7,980 nt of DNA. It comes from an uncultured Clostridia bacterium. GTDB lineage: Bacteria > Bacillota > Clostridia > Oscillospirales > Acutalibacteraceae. Position 1 is the stretch's first letter. Each line of letters begins with the position of its first letter. The stretch lies in NCBI GenBank assembly GCA_947171615.1, contig CAMVYG010000099.1, positions 1 through 7,980 on the forward strand, given 5' to 3'. The position numbers and the translations under genes are program-made. Below, piece after piece: positions 1 through 6,401 of the stretch. The notes under the pieces were generated by a model. That model was given only the letters and a program-made list of their open reading frames with translations. It searched no databases and had not been told where the DNA came from.

Positions 1-2466
1 CTCCATCATCATGGGGTTATAGTATTCTGAATTTTCTTTACCCCAAAGAATAAATGAGGTACGGTTGAACTTGTGAAGCGATCTTTCGTCCGGCGCAGCG
101 ATCGTAAGGTTTTCCTTAATTTTCCTTAAATGAGCAAGGATGGCCTCGGCATACCGGGGATCCTGGGGATTCTGGAAAGCTTCTTCCGGGAAGGGCTCGT
201 CCAATTTTTTATAGCACAGTTCATAGCGGGATTCCGAACCCCAGCCTAACTGACCGGCCAGTGAAATGGACTCCACATCATCCCGCCTGCTGCTGGTAGC
301 GCACCAGCGCCGCAGATCCATCGGATGACGCCCCAAAGACCAGGCCGCAGTATCGACCATTCTGTTTCCGTAAGCATCGGTCTGTACCTCTTCCGGGTGG
401 AACAGCTGATACATGAAATACCAAAGGGGATTTTCACTGTACTGCATGGATCTCCACCAGGAATCAAGAGCCAGGCGATATTTTGAAAGCAGCTCTTCCT
501 CGGTTTCCATCTGAAACAGCAGATAAAAACACAGCATGGCCATCTCTTCATCAGAGTAATTTAAATTATTTAACTGTACCAATTCCTGGAATGTTTCGTC
601 TTCCTTGATTTTTTCGCTTACTAACTCGGGGGCGCTGTCAATATAGTTTTGGATGCACTCAGCATCTCTATCCCAATACTGTGTCATGATATCGGCATAC
701 TGATACGGCTCTTCCCCGGCAGCCAGGCGGTACTCGTTTTCCCATTTTTCTTCGCCGGTCATATAAGCCGCCGTCTTGAATACACACAGCAGTACCGCGC
801 CTGCCAGCGTAGCGTTGATCGAGCCTGATGGAGAATAGAAATACTCTCGTGAAGCCTTTCCCCAGGTACAGGGCTGACCGGAAGCATCTATCAGCATGTA
901 ATTATTATCGGAAAAGTGCTGCGCCAGATTACGTATGGTGGAAACAAGGATCTCTTTGATCTTCGGATCTTCCGGGCCAAGAACATCATAGGCTATTTTA
1001 TAAAAGAACAGGTGACCGATGATCTCGTCTAAGCTGGCGTCTCCTTTATAGATCACGTCCTCTTTGCCAAAGGGTTTTCCGGTTTTCGGATTGATCGTAT
1101 CGCTGATCAAATGCATAAGCCGTGGAGGCAGCTCTTCCCCTGCGTCTACACAGAGATCCTGGTTATAGTCACCGTTGATAAGAGTTTGCTCCCGTTCCTT
1201 TCCGGTTTTTGAAACGGCCTTTCCGCCAGGCTGTATGCAATAATAAATGCCCTCGTCAAATTTGTAATCCTCTGGGCATTCCGGCTCCAGCCCCCTCAAA
1301 AGGTAATTGCGGGCCGGAAAACCAGCCAGCCACCGGGTACGGCTCTCCAATTCCCCGTCATTTTGAGTTTCTATCCAATCCGCTGGATAGAAAGGGTTCT
1401 TTTCCCCTATCGTTTCCCGGTGGGCAGGACTTTTCTGCGGGATAGGCAGGGAACCGTTGCCGTCTTTTTTCAGAGCGGACTTACCGAATCCTCTGCTGCC
1501 GGAATAAACCGTTTGATAATGTATCTTAGCCTCTGTGGTGCCGGTACGGCAGGGAATGTTTGCCAGAAGCAGCATTTCCTCGCTGGACTGAACCGCAGCC
1601 TTCCTTACAGTACGAAGCTTTTCGGGGTCTGCTCCTTCGTCCCGGAGCACCGCATAATGGAACAGCTCTCCCGCGGCGTACATAGCAGTCCAAAGTCCGT
1701 CATTATCATTTTCTAAAGGAACCCATTTTCCGTTTCTGTACGCCGCTTCCGTAACCGCTCCTCTGCGGCAGACATGGCGCTGGGTGATCTCATTTAAGAT
1801 ATCCGCCTTTTCTTCTGCTCCGATTTGTTTTACATGAATATGGGTGACTCCATGCTCGGTGGCCGCCCAGATCCCCGATTCACCGTCTGAACAGATTCCC
1901 AAAACGGGACTGTCCACATCATAGAAGTATCGATTTCCCATAAGGCGCATGCTCCGGTCCCGTTCAAGCGCTTCACTCTGATCATCCCGACGAACGCCGT
2001 ACTCTGTAATGTTCCAAATGGCGCCATCCGGGGTGACGACCTTTTGGAACAAGTCCCCTCCAGGCCGAAGGGAATCCAGGATTTTTCGGGGTATTGCCGC
2101 CTCCGCTTCCTCCCAGGACCATCGATCCACCATTTTTTGAGAAACAGAGCTTTCCATTGAGCTGACGCCATCATATTCTTTTCTATGTATCTGCGGCAGG
2201 GCAGTGGGCGATTTGCGAACGGTCAGCTGGCAGGTGGCTGTAACAGAAGGATCTGCCACACAGGACGCTGTAATTTCCACGCTGCCCTCTGCCATGGCGG
2301 TCACGCGCCCCCAGGCGTCTACAGCTGCGATACGAGTATCAGATACGCTCCAGTGAAGTCTTCGATCCTGAATTTCCTCAGCAAACACCGGATCGATGCT
2401 GCGGCCGCAGCCAGGGGAAAGCTCCCAATTCTTCGGAACAGCCAACCATAAGGTATTCATACTCAT
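1..2466 (-). CDS. Large Big_2 + predicted alpha/alpha-toroid protein, 3' end outside window
   Basis: The frame is open from ATG at 2466 to the left edge: 822 codons, no stop, C-terminus missing. AAAGGA at 2475-2480 lies 8 nt before this ATG, which favours it over the ATG two codons later. The N-terminus has no signal peptide or membrane segment. Residues about 14-83 fit a Big_2 Ig-like domain (LHWSVSDTRIAAVD, GRVTAMAEGSVEITA). Residues 189-211 (GICSDGESGIWAATEHGVTHI) resemble one blade of a two-component-regulator propeller. The rest looks like a helical toroid, with segments I recall from an unnamed family: DNDGLWTAMY (254-263), GFPARNYL (382-389), YKGDASLDEIIGHLF (473-487), CTWGKASREYF (533-543), NPLWYFMYQL (679-688) and HPMDLRRW (714-721). 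An EF-hand-like loop lies at 433-444. Catalytic activity is unknown; a glycan-processing role is inferred only from fold and neighbours. It is divergent from the plus-strand operon and has its own strong promoter. Confidence 0.88.
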   Translation of the reverse strand, partial: MSMNTLWLAVPKNWELSPGCGRSIDPVFAEEIQDRRLHWSVSDTRIAAVDAWGRVTAMAEGSVEITASCVADPSVTATCQLTVRKSPTALPQIHRKEYDGVSSMESSVSQKMVDRWSWEEAEAAIPRKILDSLRPGGDLFQKVVTPDGAIWNITEYGVRRDDQSEALERDRSMRLMGNRYFYDVDSPVLGICSDGESGIWAATEHGVTHIHVKQIGAEEKADILNEITQRHVCRRGAVTEAAYRNGKWVPLENDNDGLWTAMYAAGELFHYAVLRDEGADPEKLRTVRKAAVQSSEEMLLLANIPCRTGTTEAKIHYQTVYSGSRGFGKSALKKDGNGSLPIPQKSPAHRETIGEKNPFYPADWIETQNDGELESRTRWLAGFPARNYLLRGLEPECPEDYKFDEGIYYCIQPGGKAVSKTGKEREQTLINGDYNQDLCVDAGEELPPRLMHLISDTINPKTGKPFGKEDVIYKGDASLDEIIGHLFFYKIAYDVLGPEDPKIKEILVSTIRNLAQHFSDNNYMLIDASGQPCTWGKASREYFYSPSGSINATLAGAVLLCVFKTAAYMTGEEKWENEYRLAAGEEPYQYADIMTQYWDRDAECIQNYIDSAPELVSEKIKEDETFQELVQLNNLNYSDEEMAMLCFYLLFQMETEEELLSKYRLALDSWWRSMQYSENPLWYFMYQLFHPEEVQTDAYGNRMVDTAAWSLGRHPMDLRRWCATSSRRDDVESISLAGQLGWGSESRYELCYKKLDEPFPEEAFQNPQDPRYAEAILAHLRKIKENLTIAAPDERSLHKFNRTSFILWGKENSEYYNPMMME
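1135..1170 (-). other. EF-hand-like calcium-binding loop coded inside the toroid gene
   Basis: Residues 433-444 of the minus-strand protein read DYNQDLCVDAGE. This fits a 12-residue EF-hand or dockerin-type loop, with Asp at 1, Asn at 3, Asp at 5, a hydrophobic Val at 8 and Glu at 12. The usual Gly at position 6 is Leu here. Only one loop is seen, and the flanking sequence was not checked for an E and F helix, so calcium binding is a hypothesis. Confidence 0.3.
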
Positions 2467-2474
2467 TCTGTTTT

Positions 2475-2480
2475 TCCTTT
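2475..2480 (-). promoter_or_regulatory. Ribosome binding site of the minus-strand gene
   Basis: On the minus strand this reads AAAGGA, 8 nt before the ATG at 2466 and 14 nt before the alternative ATG at 2460. The spacing selects the first ATG. Confidence 0.7.
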
Positions 2481-2515
2481 CTCATCTTGCAACCTGTTCC
2501 CGAAGATCGAAAAAA

Positions 2516-2536
2516 GTCACAAAACTATTTGATGAC
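2516..2536. promoter_or_regulatory. Imperfect palindrome over the predicted minus-strand start site; candidate operator
   Basis: The minus strand reads GTCA-TC-AAA-TAG-TTT-TG-TGAC. Arms GTCA/TGAC and AAA/TTT are symmetric about one centre (14 of 20 arm positions pair). It begins 3 nt downstream of the -10 box and includes the expected start at about 2533, where a bound repressor would block transcription. No regulator family is assigned. Confidence 0.4.
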
Positions 2537-2539
2537 CCC

Positions 2540-2568
2540 ATTATAGATTTGGCTATTGTTGCAGTCAA
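2540..2568 (-). promoter_or_regulatory. Near-consensus sigma-A promoter of the minus-strand gene
   Basis: Read on the minus strand, the -35 is TTGACT (2568-2563) and the -10 is TATAAT (2545-2540), with exactly 17 nt between them. Only the last base of the -35 differs from TTGACA. Transcription should start near 2533, giving an untranslated leader of about 66 nt. So good a core promoter suggests control by repression more than by activation. Confidence 0.8.
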
Positions 2569-2586
2569 TTACCAAAAAGGCACTCT

Positions 2587-2679
2587 TGTTCCCAAAAGTA
2601 AAATTTCACATGTTCCAAAATCTGACTTTGTTTCATTTCTGGTATCCCAAAAAGTAATTCTGTTCTATTTTGGGACAAA
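2587..2679. repeat. Cluster of TGTTCCCAAAA-like boxes
   Basis: Copies on the plus strand are TGTTCCCAAAA (2587-2597), TGTTCCAAAA with one C missing (2611-2620) and TATCCCAAAA (2643-2652). An inverted copy, TTTTGGGACAAA, lies at 2668-2679. A fifth partial copy, TGTTCCCGAA, is at 2495-2504 inside the leader of the minus-strand gene. Starts are spaced by about 24 and 32 bp, then the inverted one. Repeated short boxes upstream of an operon suggest a transcription-factor array, but the AT-rich background weakens each single copy. Confidence 0.45.
2645..2675. promoter_or_regulatory. Perfect 8-bp inverted repeat, candidate regulator site for the plus-strand operon
   Basis: TCCCAAAA (2645-2652) and TTTTGGGA (2668-2675) are exact reverse complements separated by 15 nt; the half-site centres are 23 bp apart, about two helical turns. 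The site ends 7 bp before the candidate -35 at 2683, a position typical of activator binding. The A-rich arms and 15-nt loop, with no T tract, argue against a terminator. Confidence 0.45.
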
Positions 2680-2682
2680 TGG

Positions 2683-2711
2683 TTGCTTTTCGCTTACTTA
2701 TACAGTATGTT
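2683..2711 (+). promoter_or_regulatory. Weak promoter candidate for the plus-strand operon
   Basis: TTGCTT (2683-2688) and TATGTT (2706-2711) are separated by 17 nt. Each keeps four of six consensus bases, so the match is poor and other pairings in this AT-rich stretch (for example TATACA at 2699-2704) are possible. Transcription would start near 2718, with a leader of about 49 nt. A weak core next to an upstream inverted repeat fits an activator-dependent promoter. Confidence 0.35.
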
Positions 2712-2726
2712 TTATTCATATTGCCG

Positions 2727-2745
2727 GAATCTTCAGGATTCTGAA
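2727..2745 (+). other. Two overlapping, mutually exclusive small hairpins in the operon leader
   Basis: GAATC (2727-2731) can pair with GATTC (2737-2741) around TTCAG, while that same TTCAG (2732-2736) can pair with CTGAA (2741-2745) around GATT. Both stems are only 5 bp. They end about 10 nt before the ribosome binding site of the first gene. A regulatory role is speculative. Confidence 0.2.
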
Positions 2746-2754
2746 TTTGTGATT

Positions 2755-2759
2755 GGAAG
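2755..2759 (+). promoter_or_regulatory. Ribosome binding site that sets the PIG-L gene start
   Basis: GGAAG lies 7 nt before ATG at 2767. No comparable site precedes the in-frame TTG at 2683, which also overlaps the promoter candidate, so 2767 is chosen as the start. Confidence 0.65.
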
Positions 2760-2766
2760 TGTTTTT

Positions 2767-3522
2767 ATGACAGAAGCCGAAAAGCAATATCATCAGGCTA
2801 TAAAAATCCCGGATCTTTTTCCATCGAAACGAGTTTTGTGCATTCAGCCTCACCCAGACGATAACGAGGTCGGCGCCGGAGCTGTGATCGCCAAGCTGGC
2901 TGACAGCGGAGCAGAAATCGCTTATCTTACCGTTACCAACGGAGATTTGGGGATCGAGGAATGTACTCCAGAGGAAACTGCCGCTATTCGTGGCCTGGAG
3001 CTGAAGGAAGCGGGACGCAGCTTAGGGGCTTCCCATTTTTACAGCCTGGGGCTGCCCGACAATTTCAGCGAGCAGCCGGAAGAAGTGGCGTTGAAAATCA
3101 TAGAGATCATTCGAGAGTTTCAGCCGGACTGCGTTTTCGCCCCTGACCCCTGGATGTGCTACGAGGCACACTCAGATCACCGAAAAACAGGCTTGGCGGC
3201 GGCTCAGGCCTTTCTGTTAAGTGGGAACAGTCATTTGCCCAGGGGAAAGAAAAACCTTTCCTTTAACGCTGAGAAAATCGCCTTCTATTTTACTTCCCAT
3301 CCCAATACCGTCATTGATGTAAGCAATCATTTGCCCCGCCAATTCGAAGCAATAAAACTGCACAAAAGTCAATTTGACCCGGCGTTCCTGGAAGTGCTTC
3401 AGATCTATTTTACAGAGCAGGGCCGAAAGTTGGCCGCAGATTCCGATTTCGAGCTGGGAATGGGCCTGAAGGTACTGTCCTCTTTTCATCTTCACTGCAT
3501 TGTCGATGCGGTGAAGATGTGA
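2767..3522 (+). CDS. PIG-L family zinc-dependent deacetylase
   Basis: The protein has 251 residues, normal for the family, and no signal peptide, so it should be cytosolic. PIG-L (LmbE-like) enzymes use zinc to hydrolyse N-acetyl groups from sugars, as in MshB, BshB and GlcNAc-PI or diacetylchitobiose deacetylases. The signature PHPDDNEVGAG is at 28-38: His29 and Asp32 should bind zinc and Asp31 act as base. HSDH at 135-138 supplies the third zinc ligand (His138), and His135 matches the second active-site His of MshB. All catalytic residues are therefore present. It is first in a five-gene operon, 28 bp before the YhcH-type gene. The substrate cannot be read from the sequence; an N-acylated sugar or sugar acid is inferred from the neighbours. 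Bacillithiol or mycothiol synthesis is less likely, since no glycosyltransferase or ligase is nearby. Confidence 0.9.
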   Translation: MTEAEKQYHQAIKIPDLFPSKRVLCIQPHPDDNEVGAGAVIAKLADSGAEIAYLTVTNGDLGIEECTPEETAAIRGLELKEAGRSLGASHFYSLGLPDNFSEQPEEVALKIIEIIREFQPDCVFAPDPWMCYEAHSDHRKTGLAAAQAFLLSGNSHLPRGKKNLSFNAEKIAFYFTSHPNTVIDVSNHLPRQFEAIKLHKSQFDPAFLEVLQIYFTEQGRKLAADSDFELGMGLKVLSSFHLHCIVDAVKM

Positions 3523-3550
3523 TACAAATAACAGTCAGGAGGGAAAACAT

Positions 3551-4006
3551 ATGATCTATGACAATCTTACAAACGCAGGACGCTATGAAGACCTCAGTGA
3601 GAATTTCAAAAAGGCTTTCCAATTTTTACAAACGCTGAACCTTACCGAAGTCACCGAGGAAAGATTTGAGATCGCCGGGCAGGAGGTATACGCCTTTGCA
3701 AACCCGGTAGAATTGAAAAATCCGGAGCAGGTCCAGTACGAGGCGCACCAAAGGTATGCGGATATTCAGGTGATCCTCAAACACAGCGAAAAAATTTTTG
3801 TTGCAAACACTTCGGAGCTTTCCGCGTCTTCTGGATTTGACGCAGAAAAGGATATCGGCTTTTATAAGGACGGCCGCCGCAGCGTCCCCCTTATCCTCTA
3901 TCCCGGAGAGTTCGTTGTCCTTTTTCCAGAGGATGCTCATAAGCCCTGCTGCATTGCGGAAGATCCGGAATCATTCAAGCTTGTTATTAAAGTGCGGGTA
4001 GCATAA
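3551..4006 (+). CDS. YhcH/YjgK/YiaL (NanQ/EbgC-type) family protein, probable sugar anomerase
   Basis: The 151-residue length is typical of this cupin-like family (DUF386). E. coli members are NanQ (YhcH), which speeds anomer interconversion of N-acetylneuraminate, and EbgC, tied to an evolved beta-galactosidase. Family hallmarks are seen: MIYDNL at the start, YEAHQRYADIQVIL at 63-76 with Glu64, His66, Asp71 and Gln73 as likely metal or substrate ligands, YPGEFVVLFPEDAHKPCC at 117-134 with His130, and FKLVIKV at 142-148 with Lys143 and Lys147. The start is firm: AGGAGGG at 3537-3543 sits 7 nt before ATG. The downstream gap to the GH-like gene is 16 bp, so the genes are surely cotranscribed. 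Its likely job is mutarotation of the sugar released or deacetylated by its neighbours. The exact sugar is unknown; sialic acid is one option, not established. Confidence 0.9.
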   Translation: MIYDNLTNAGRYEDLSENFKKAFQFLQTLNLTEVTEERFEIAGQEVYAFANPVELKNPEQVQYEAHQRYADIQVILKHSEKIFVANTSELSASSGFDAEKDIGFYKDGRRSVPLILYPGEFVVLFPEDAHKPCCIAEDPESFKLVIKVRVA

Positions 4007-4022
4007 GGAAGAGGGTTTTGCA

Positions 4023-6386
4023 ATGAACAATGATATAAATTTTTCCAAAGCAAGCATTTTGATCTCCCCTGACGCCTCTGCCGTAGAGAAAAAAGCGGCG
4101 CAGGTGCTGAGCGAAGAGATTGAAAAAAGAACCGGGATTCATCTTCCCACGATAGCCGACGGTTCCCTCAAGGAATCGTATTGCTATGTAGGGTGCAGCG
4201 TACCGCAGGAATTGGAAAATCTCGCAGGTTCTCTTACAACGCCGGGAAAAGAAGGATACCGAATCCTTATAGATGGAAGCAGAGCCGCCGTGATCGGCGC
4301 CGATCCCAGAGGCTGTATATACGGAGTGGGGCGGCTTTTACGCACTATGAAATGGGACAAAGGCGAATTTTCTCTGCCTGCTGATTTTGCAAAAAGTTAT
4401 ACGCCCCAATTCCCCGTTCGCGGACATCAGCTGGGATACCGTCCTAAAACCAACGCCTATGACGCATGGACGCCGGAACTGTATGAGCAGTATATTCGGG
4501 AGCTGGTGCTTTTCGGCGCAAACGGAATTGAACTTCTCCCGCCGTGTACAGACGATGAGGAAAACAATGCTTTAATGAAAACAGATCCTATGGAAATGAT
4601 GTGCTTTCTCTCGGAAACCATCCACTCCTATGGGATCGAAACCTGGCTCTGGTATCCCAATATGGGAAAGAATTACAGTGATTCAGAAACCATAGCCCGG
4701 GAGGAGCGCGAATGCAGAGAAGTGTTCGGCGCGATCCCCTACCTTGACCATGTTTTCATTCCCGGAGGAGACCCAGGCGCTTTGACGCCCGGCCCTCTGT
4801 TTTCCTGGTCGGAGCGTGTCGCCGCGCTCCTTCACGAATACCATCCGGAGGGAAAGCTCTGGATCTCCCCCCAGACAAGCACTCCCTCTGTGGAATGGGT
4901 AGAGGAGTTTTACGCCCAGGTGGAGCGCAGGCCGAAATGGCTGTATGGAGTGGTGTTTGCCCCGTGGGAAAGAGATTCCGCACAGGTACTGCGCAGCAGG
5001 ATCCCCTCCTGTTATCCCATTCGCAATTATCCGGATATTACCCATACCCTTCGCTCTCAATATCCGGTTCCCCAATGGGATCTGGCCATGGCCCTGACCT
5101 TAGGCCGGGAATGTACGATTCCCCGGCCCTTACAGGAAAAGAACATTCACAACCTGTATCAGGAGTTTTTCTGCGGCAGCATCGCATATTCCGAGGGCAT
5201 CAACGATGATGTGAACAAGTTCGTCTGGCTGGATCAGGAATGGGACAGCAGTACGCCGGCCGTTGATACTCTGCGTGATTACGCCGGTTTGTTCATTGAC
5301 TGGAAGCTGCGGGACGAGATCGCCCAAGGTTTTTTATCTCAGGAGGAAAATCTTCAGGGGCCTATTGCGTTGAACGCCGCAATAGGGAAAACCTTCTGTC
5401 AATGGACTGCCCTGGAAACACAGGTCGGTTATTATGCCAAAAATAACTACCGCTTTGAAATGGGATTGATCCGCGCCTATTTTGACCGGTATCAGCAGGA
5501 ACGGTATCTCTATGAGCAATTCCTGGAAAAAGAAGCGTACCATCGGCTTTCTGAAGGCATCGGCAACGATGTGGACAAGTCCATCGCAGCGGCAGAAGCT
5601 ATTTTGAAACGGGCAAAATCAGAACCGATCCGCACGGAATGGAGCGCCCGCATTGAAGAACTGGCCGATCTGCTGTTTGAGCACATCGGAGCGCAGCTCA
5701 CCGTCACCCGCCACCATGCAGCAGATTACGAGCGCGGCGCATATGTGGATTCACTGTATGTTCCGCTCAACGACTCCCGCTACATACTGCACTGCCTGGC
5801 ACAGGCCCGTGCCCTGAACACTTCCGATGAAAGGCGGGCCGCAGTTTACGAATTGCTCCATCGCACCGACCCCGGCCCCGGAGGATTTTATGACAGCTTT
5901 GAAAGCTTCAACGGCTGCTGGGAACGGATGAACGGAATTCCGAACCACAAAAATGATCCCGCCTATTTGGACGCCCCTCTCCCTTCGTTCCTGCTGCAAT
6001 CGCCTTACAGAGAGGAAGACGTTCCGTTGGCCTGGCGCACTAACGTGTACACCCTCTACCAAAAACCACTGGTGGTCACATACCGGAATCTTGATCCGGA
6101 TTCCGATTACTGGTACCGGGCAACTTACGGCCGGTATCATACGATAGATCTTTCTCTGAACGCCGGAGAAGCTGGGGAAATTTCTCTGCATGATCCGATC
6201 CATATAGACCAGAGCTTTTGTACCGTTTCTCTGAAAATCCCCCGGAACGCTTACAAGAGTGGAAGCCTTACCCTGCGGCTTTCTGTACAGGACGGTCAGC
6301 GGGGGCCAAACGTATCGGAGATCATGATCACCAAGCGGAAATTGACCGAAAATGACGAACCAAAAATCACCTACTGCAAAACTTAA
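4023..6386 (+). CDS. 787-residue GH20/GH67-like protein of uncharacterised family
   Basis: Residues about 8-125 look like the alpha/beta 'zincin-like' domain found before the barrel in GH20, GH67 and GH84 enzymes: SPDASAVEKKAAQVLSEEIE at 15-34, then IDGSRAAVIGADPRGCIYGVGRLLRTM at 83-109. Residues about 130-400 look like a TIM barrel: RGHQLGYRP at 133-141, GANGIELLPP at 165-174, WLWYPNMGKNYSD at 208-220, VFIPGGDPG at 244-252, LWISPQTSTP at 279-288, YPIRNYPDITH at 331-341 and SEGINDDVNK at 390-399. A helical region follows, with NPGPGGFYD-like TDPGPGGFYD at 615-624 and a beta-rich end. The canonical GH20 Asp-Glu pair is not seen: the barrel motif reads GGDP. I recall GGDPG as normal in unnamed homologues, which makes it a family trait. 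No signal peptide is present, so action is probably on imported substrate. GAGG at 4011-4014 precedes ATG by 8 nt. Glycosidase activity is inferred from fold only. Confidence 0.82.
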   Translation: MNNDINFSKASILISPDASAVEKKAAQVLSEEIEKRTGIHLPTIADGSLKESYCYVGCSVPQELENLAGSLTTPGKEGYRILIDGSRAAVIGADPRGCIYGVGRLLRTMKWDKGEFSLPADFAKSYTPQFPVRGHQLGYRPKTNAYDAWTPELYEQYIRELVLFGANGIELLPPCTDDEENNALMKTDPMEMMCFLSETIHSYGIETWLWYPNMGKNYSDSETIAREERECREVFGAIPYLDHVFIPGGDPGALTPGPLFSWSERVAALLHEYHPEGKLWISPQTSTPSVEWVEEFYAQVERRPKWLYGVVFAPWERDSAQVLRSRIPSCYPIRNYPDITHTLRSQYPVPQWDLAMALTLGRECTIPRPLQEKNIHNLYQEFFCGSIAYSEGINDDVNKFVWLDQEWDSSTPAVDTLRDYAGLFIDWKLRDEIAQGFLSQEENLQGPIALNAAIGKTFCQWTALETQVGYYAKNNYRFEMGLIRAYFDRYQQERYLYEQFLEKEAYHRLSEGIGNDVDKSIAAAEAILKRAKSEPIRTEWSARIEELADLLFEHIGAQLTVTRHHAADYERGAYVDSLYVPLNDSRYILHCLAQARALNTSDERRAAVYELLHRTDPGPGGFYDSFESFNGCWERMNGIPNHKNDPAYLDAPLPSFLLQSPYREEDVPLAWRTNVYTLYQKPLVVTYRNLDPDSDYWYRATYGRYHTIDLSLNAGEAGEISLHDPIHIDQSFCTVSLKIPRNAYKSGSLTLRLSVQDGQRGPNVSEIMITKRKLTENDEPKITYCKT
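4764..4778 (+). other. Codons for the GGDPG motif, at the place of a GH20-type GGDE
   Basis: Residues 248-252 are Gly-Gly-Asp-Pro-Gly at the end of the predicted strand DHVFIPG. GH20 enzymes carry Asp-Glu at this type of site, where Glu is the acid catalyst. Here Pro takes the Glu position and Asp250 remains. The correspondence is by eye and not by alignment. Confidence 0.4.
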
Positions 6387-6401
6387 AAAGGGATTTATAA
6401 G

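Larger units (their letters stand above)
2467..2766. promoter_or_regulatory. Divergent intergenic regulatory region
   Basis: This 300-bp gap separates the minus-strand toroid gene from the plus-strand operon and is clearly more AT-rich than the genes. I see no gene in it. It holds the two opposing promoter candidates, a palindrome, a set of TGTTCCCAAAA-like boxes and a small leader hairpin, each listed separately. Because both transcripts start here, the two units may respond to the same regulator, whose gene is not in the window. Confidence 0.75.

Noticed and set aside
1209..1716. Two overlapping plus-strand open frames inside 1-2466
   Set aside because: They are antisense to an uninterrupted 822-codon frame with family-like motifs; their compositions look random.
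2484..2507. Possible stem ATCTT/AAGAT in the leader of the minus-strand gene as a riboswitch or attenuator
   Set aside because: Only 5 bp with a 14-nt loop and no conserved riboswitch core is visible in the 66-nt leader.
2645..2675. Inverted repeat read as a terminator
   Set aside because: The stem is AT-rich with a 15-nt loop and no following T run, and no gene ends here; a protein-binding site is more likely.
2396..2752. Open frame of 118 codons on the plus strand
   Set aside because: It overlaps the 5' end of the minus-strand gene and then runs through the promoter region; no ribosome binding site or recognisable protein sequence.
2683..2766. In-frame upstream extension of the PIG-L gene from TTG at 2683
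   Set aside because: No ribosome binding site precedes it, it overlaps the promoter candidate, and it adds 28 residues unlike the family. ATG at 2767 has GGAAG at 7 nt.
4764..4778. GGDPG as a sign of an inactivated GH20 gene
   Set aside because: The frame is intact over 787 codons and other motifs are strong; I recall GGDPG as normal for the unnamed family, so decay is unlikely.
5751..6203. 150-codon open frame antisense to the GH-like gene
   Set aside because: It is a shadow of the conserved C-terminal part of the 787-residue protein.
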